Assembly: GCF_039534165.1 (NCBI RefSeq)
Contig: NZ_BAAAUX010000014.1
Span: 1 to 64,000 of the forward strand
Direction of reading: 5' to 3'
Source of the DNA: Saccharopolyspora_D taberi
Lineage (GTDB): Bacteria; Actinomycetota; Actinomycetes; Mycobacteriales; Pseudonocardiaceae
Length of the DNA stretch: 64,000 bases
A model generated the notes under the pieces. That model saw only the letters and a program-made list of their open reading frames with translations. It had not been told where the DNA came from and made no database searches. Below are positions 61,077-64,000 of this stretch, piece by piece (the first letter of the stretch is position 1; every line of letters begins with the position of its first letter). The translations under genes were made by a program, and so were the position numbers.

Positions 61077-61090
61077 GTGGTCCAGGCCAC
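61077..61090. promoter_or_regulatory. Weak DasR-like palindrome upstream of the POT gene
   Basis: GTGGTCCAGGCCAC differs from the chitinase operator GTGGTCCAGACCAC by one base, which breaks the outer palindrome. It lies 74-87 bp upstream of the peptide transporter start. Lower confidence than the other two sites. Confidence 0.35.
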
Positions 61091-61163
61091 CGTGGCAGGG
61101 CGTAACCTGCCGCCCAGTGCAGCGGCTACCGCCGCGTAAACAGACGTACGAGAGGACGTGATC

Positions 61164-62642
61164 GTGAGTTCAACGGCCACGGTTGCGGACGCGCCGCAGC
61201 GGGGCTTTCTCGGGCACCCCCGCGGAATGTCCACGCTGTTCTTCACCGAGATGTGGGAGCGGTTCTCCTACTACGGGATGCGGGCGATCCTGGGGTACTA
61301 CCTGTACACCGCGGTCGCCGAAGGCGGCCTGGGGATCCCCGAGTCCACCGCGCTCTCGGTCGTCGGTGTCTACGGCGCTTCGGTCTACATGAGCAGCATC
61401 TTCGGCGGCTGGGTAGCCGACCGGATCACCGGTGCCCAGTGGGCGGTGTTCGCAGGCGGTTTCGTCATCATGCTCGGCCACATCTCGCTGGCCCTGCCGG
61501 GCGGACTCGCCACGGTCATCGCCGGACTGGTCCTGCTGGTCCTGGGCACCGGTCTGCTCAAGCCCAACATCTCCGGAATCCTCGGCAGCCTCTACGACGA
61601 GCACGACACCCGTCGGGACGCCGGTTTCTCGATCTTCTACATGGGCATCAACATCGGCGGCTTCCTGGCGCCGCTGATCTGCGGCTGGCTCGGCGAGAAG
61701 GTCAACTGGCACCTCGGCTTCGGCGCCGCGGCGGTCGGCATGGCGCTGGGCCTGATCCAGTACGTGATCGGCAAGCGGACCCTGGGCACCGCCGGGCTCA
61801 AGCCGGTCAACCCGCTGCCGGAGGGACACCGGGGACGGGTGCTGGCCCGCGCGGGCGCGATCGCCGTGCTGGTGGTCGCCGCGATCGCGGTGCCCGCGGT
61901 GGCGGGCCTGCTCGACCTGGACGGCCTGGTCAACGTGATCAGCATCGTCTCGGCCGTGCTGCCGGTCGTCTACTTCGCGGTGATGCTCAGCAGCAAGCAG
62001 ATCACCAAGATCGAGCGGGACCGGCTGGTGGCCTACATCCCGCTGTTCCTGGCGACCGCGCTGTTCTTCCTGCTGTTCGAGCAGCAGCCGAACACGCTGG
62101 CCAACCTGGCCGAGGCCAACACCAACCTGAGCGTCCTCGGCTACGAGATCCCCGCCTCGTGGTTCCAGTCGATCAACTCGCTGGCGATCATCATCCTGGC
62201 CCCGCTGTTCGCGGTGATGTGGATGAAGCTCGGCGAGCGGCAGCCGTCGACCCCGCAGAAGTTCGTCGGCGGCCTGCTGTTCGTGGGCCTGGCGTTCCTG
62301 TGGGTGGTGCTGTCCAAGACCGTGGTCGGCGAGGGCAACCACATGGCGATCATGCTGGCGCTGGTCTTCGTGATCATGACCATCGGTGAGCTGCTGCTCT
62401 CCCCGGTCGGGCTCTCGGCCACGACCAAGCTCGCGCCGAAGGTCTTCGCCTCGCAGACCCTGGGCCTGTACTTCCTGGCGCCAGCGATGGGCCAGGGCCT
62501 GGGTGCGCAGGTCGTCAAGTGGTACTCGGTCGAAAACCAGCAGCTGTACTTCGGGGTCGTCGGCCTGGCGACCATCGGCTGCGCGGTGCTGCTCGCGATC
62601 GGTGCCAAGAGCATCAAGAAGTACATGCACGGCGTGAACTGA
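61164..62642 (+). CDS. dtpT: POT-family peptide transporter
   Basis: A 492-residue proton-coupled transporter with about 14 helices. It has the PTR2 signatures FFTEMWERFSYYGMRAILGYYL near 27-48 and FYMGINIGGFLAPLICGWLGEK near 155-176, and VLLVLGTGLLKPNISGILGSLYDEHD, where Lys and Glu follow the ExxER pattern. It imports di- and tripeptides. The GTG at 61164 is preferred to that at 61158 because AGAGG is 8 bp away from it. It fits the tripeptidyl aminopeptidase gene that converges on it, since their products could feed one another. A 16-bp terminator hairpin follows. Confidence 0.9.
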   Translation: MSSTATVADAPQRGFLGHPRGMSTLFFTEMWERFSYYGMRAILGYYLYTAVAEGGLGIPESTALSVVGVYGASVYMSSIFGGWVADRITGAQWAVFAGGFVIMLGHISLALPGGLATVIAGLVLLVLGTGLLKPNISGILGSLYDEHDTRRDAGFSIFYMGINIGGFLAPLICGWLGEKVNWHLGFGAAAVGMALGLIQYVIGKRTLGTAGLKPVNPLPEGHRGRVLARAGAIAVLVVAAIAVPAVAGLLDLDGLVNVISIVSAVLPVVYFAVMLSSKQITKIERDRLVAYIPLFLATALFFLLFEQQPNTLANLAEANTNLSVLGYEIPASWFQSINSLAIIILAPLFAVMWMKLGERQPSTPQKFVGGLLFVGLAFLWVVLSKTVVGEGNHMAIMLALVFVIMTIGELLLSPVGLSATTKLAPKVFASQTLGLYFLAPAMGQGLGAQVVKWYSVENQQLYFGVVGLATIGCAVLLAIGAKSIKKYMHGVN

Positions 62643-62655
62643 GCAGCGGCGACGA

Positions 62656-62690
62656 GAAGCCGGTCCCGGGGACTCCCCGGGACCGGCTTC
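62656..62690. terminator. Bidirectional terminator after the peptide transporter
   Basis: GAAGCCGGTCCCGGGG and CCCCGGGACCGGCTTC form a perfect 16-bp stem with a 3-nt loop, 14 bp after the transporter stop and 10 bp before the convergent gene end. Confidence 0.9.
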
Positions 62691-62700
62691 TTCGCGTCGT

Positions 62701-64000
62701 TCAGCGCAGGCGGACGGTCTTGGCCTCCGGCAGCGGCTTCGCCGGGTCCGGCAGCGGGTGGCCGGGGATCGCGACGTCCTCGGCGGGCAGCACGCCGCGC
62801 ACGAGGTAGTCGGTCCCGATCCGGTCGGCCTCGGTGTTGCCCGCGAGCGCGAACACCCCGTGCTTGCCCGCGTTCTCCTCGGTCACCAGCACCGACGACG
62901 GCAGCGCGCGGTGCATCTCCCGCGCCCCCTCGTACGGGGTGGCGACGTCGCCGGTGGAGTTGAACATCAGCACCGGCGGCAGGTCCGAACCGCTGATCCG
63001 CACCGGCCGCTGCCGAGGCGCGTGCCAGCTCGCGCACGGCGCGACGGTCCAGGAGTTGTACCAGGCGGCGAACGGGTGGGTCCGCGCGATCTCGGTGGCG
63101 TCGCGCTCCCAGACCGAGCGGCGGGACGGCCACGGCGCATCGGCGCACTCGACGGCGTTGTAGATCGCGTTCGAGTTCTCCTCGGCAGGCCCCTTGGGCT
63201 TGACCTTCGCGACGAGCGCCCGGTCGTCGTGGCGGTTGCGGTACGCGCTGAGCGCGTGCCCGAGGTCGGTCCAGTCGTCCTCGGAGTACAGGGCGTCGAA
63301 GGTGATCGCGATGAACTCGGCGGGCCCGAGCGGGCCGCGCGGCCGGGCGCGCAGGTCGTCCTGCACGGCCTGCCAGGAGGCGCGGACCGCGGCCGGGTCG
63401 GAGCCGAGGCGGAAGACCCCGTCGTGCCGGGCGATCCAGCCGAGGTAGTCGTCCAGCCGCCGCTGCGCCGCCGCGTCCTGGTCGAGGTTGTTGCGGTACC
63501 AGATCTGCGAGGTGGCGGGGTTGACCGAGCTGTCGAGGACCATGCGGTCGACGTGCTGGGGGAACCTCTCGCCGTAGACCGCGCCCAGGTAGGTGCCGTA
63601 GGAGTAGCCGAGGAAGCTGATCCGCTCCTCGCCGAGGGACTGCCGGACCAGGTCCATGTCCCGGACGTTGCTGTCGGTGGTCAGGTGCGGCAGGTACTTG
63701 CCCGCCCTGGCCTGGCAGCCGTCGGCGTACTCGGCGGCGCGGCGCCAGTTCAGCTCCCGGGCCTGCGGCGAGTCGGGGTCGGGCAGCGGGGTCTTCCAGT
63801 AGGTGGCCGGGTCGGCGCAGCTGATCGGCTCGCTGTGCGCGGTGTTGCGGGTGTCGAAGCCGATGAGGTCGTAGCTGTCGAGCACCTCGCCGGGAAGCGA
63901 CCGCGCCAGACCGGCGGCGAAGGAGATCCCCGGACCGCCCGGACCGCCCGGGTTGACCAGCAGGGAGCCCCGCCGCGCGGCGGGCTTGCGCGCGGGCAGC
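62701..64000 (-). CDS. Tripeptidyl aminopeptidase-like alpha/beta hydrolase (5' end truncated)
   Basis: The frame is open to the window edge and lacks its start. Visible are the oxyanion motif NPGGPGGPG near the right edge, IGFDTRNTAHS, the nucleophile Ser in GYSYGTYLGAVYGE, the Asp in NSTGDVATPYEGA and the His in GKHGVFAL, all in the Streptomyces TAP/SlpD order. TAP enzymes are secreted and release tripeptides from proteins or peptides; the signal peptide would lie beyond the window. It converges with the peptide transporter, separated by a terminator. Confidence 0.88.
   Translation of the reverse strand, partial: LPARKPAARRGSLLVNPGGPGGPGISFAAGLARSLPGEVLDSYDLIGFDTRNTAHSEPISCADPATYWKTPLPDPDSPQARELNWRRAAEYADGCQARAGKYLPHLTTDSNVRDMDLVRQSLGEERISFLGYSYGTYLGAVYGERFPQHVDRMVLDSSVNPATSQIWYRNNLDQDAAAQRRLDDYLGWIARHDGVFRLGSDPAAVRASWQAVQDDLRARPRGPLGPAEFIAITFDALYSEDDWTDLGHALSAYRNRHDDRALVAKVKPKGPAEENSNAIYNAVECADAPWPSRRSVWERDATEIARTHPFAAWYNSWTVAPCASWHAPRQRPVRISGSDLPPVLMFNSTGDVATPYEGAREMHRALPSSVLVTEENAGKHGVFALAGNTEADRIGTDYLVRGVLPAEDVAIPGHPLPDPAKPLPEAKTVRLR

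Overview
The window is about 70% GC, almost fully coding, and rich in GTG/TTG starts and 4-bp gene overlaps. It carries clear actinobacterial markers: GarA, a mycobacterial-type flavin-free-like MTHFR, a mycothiol-era DinB-like protein, Ser/Thr kinases and mat/gcv loci. The right part (48-60 kb) follows the gene order I remember from Mycobacterium tuberculosis around Rv1822-Rv1842c (pgsA2, gcvH, garA, DUF151, MerR, gcvP, then a pair of CNNM/CorC-type proteins). A Pseudonocardiales actinomycete such as Saccharopolyspora or a relative fits best. The assignment is inference, and no rRNA or tRNA gene is present to confirm it.

1-6.6 kb: one-carbon and methionine metabolism (MTHFR-like, homocysteine S-methyltransferase), a SIS-domain protein, a GlcD-type flavin oxidase, a CorA-type transporter and a secreted GH18 chitinase with a DasR-like operator. 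6.7-13.9 kb: a leftward five-gene set (aldehyde dehydrogenase, FAD amine oxidase-like, Glu/Leu dehydrogenase, LysR regulator, fused 2-oxoacid dehydrogenase E1) that looks like an amino-acid catabolic operon. 14-20.5 kb: a frameshifted TauE/SafE exporter, an ornithine cyclodeaminase-like enzyme, a cytoplasmic class A beta-lactamase-like protein, a DUF4432 epimerase-like protein, an amidohydrolase and a two-part hypothetical protein.

20.6-34 kb: a small ORF with its own promoter and hairpin in front of a second amino-acid dehydrogenase, a cold-shock gene with a long structured leader, an epimerase, a DUF4037 protein, a second GlcD-like oxidase, a small acidic protein, an enoyl-CoA hydratase, two transporters (MFS, APC) and a large catalase. 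33.8-38.7 kb: a malonate-use locus (GntR regulator, MatC-type carrier, MatB malonyl-CoA synthetase, fused two-half carboxyltransferase) with repeated TGG-N5-CCA operators. 38.8-43.4 kb: an iron-box-controlled 2,3-dihydroxybenzoate cassette (dhbA, dhbC, dhbE, dhbB and a free aryl carrier protein) with no NRPS next to it.

43.5-48 kb: a secreted GH20 hexosaminidase with a second DasR-like site, a small winged-helix-like protein with a twin palindromic operator over its promoter, and propionyl-CoA synthetase. 48-60 kb: phosphatidyltransferase, GcvH, GarA, DUF151, MerR, a tandem glycine riboswitch and GcvP, a cysteine-free HesB-like protein, a putative glycosylase, a Ser/Thr kinase with a carbohydrate-binding-like extracellular domain, and two CNNM-type membrane proteins. 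60-64 kb: a DinB-like protein whose 3' end is repeated in tandem, a POT peptide transporter and a truncated secreted-type tripeptidyl aminopeptidase. Together the extracellular chitin, chitobiose and peptide genes, amino-acid catabolism and glycine cleavage suggest a soil saprophyte, with acyl-CoA supply (malonyl, propionyl) and iron scavenging alongside.
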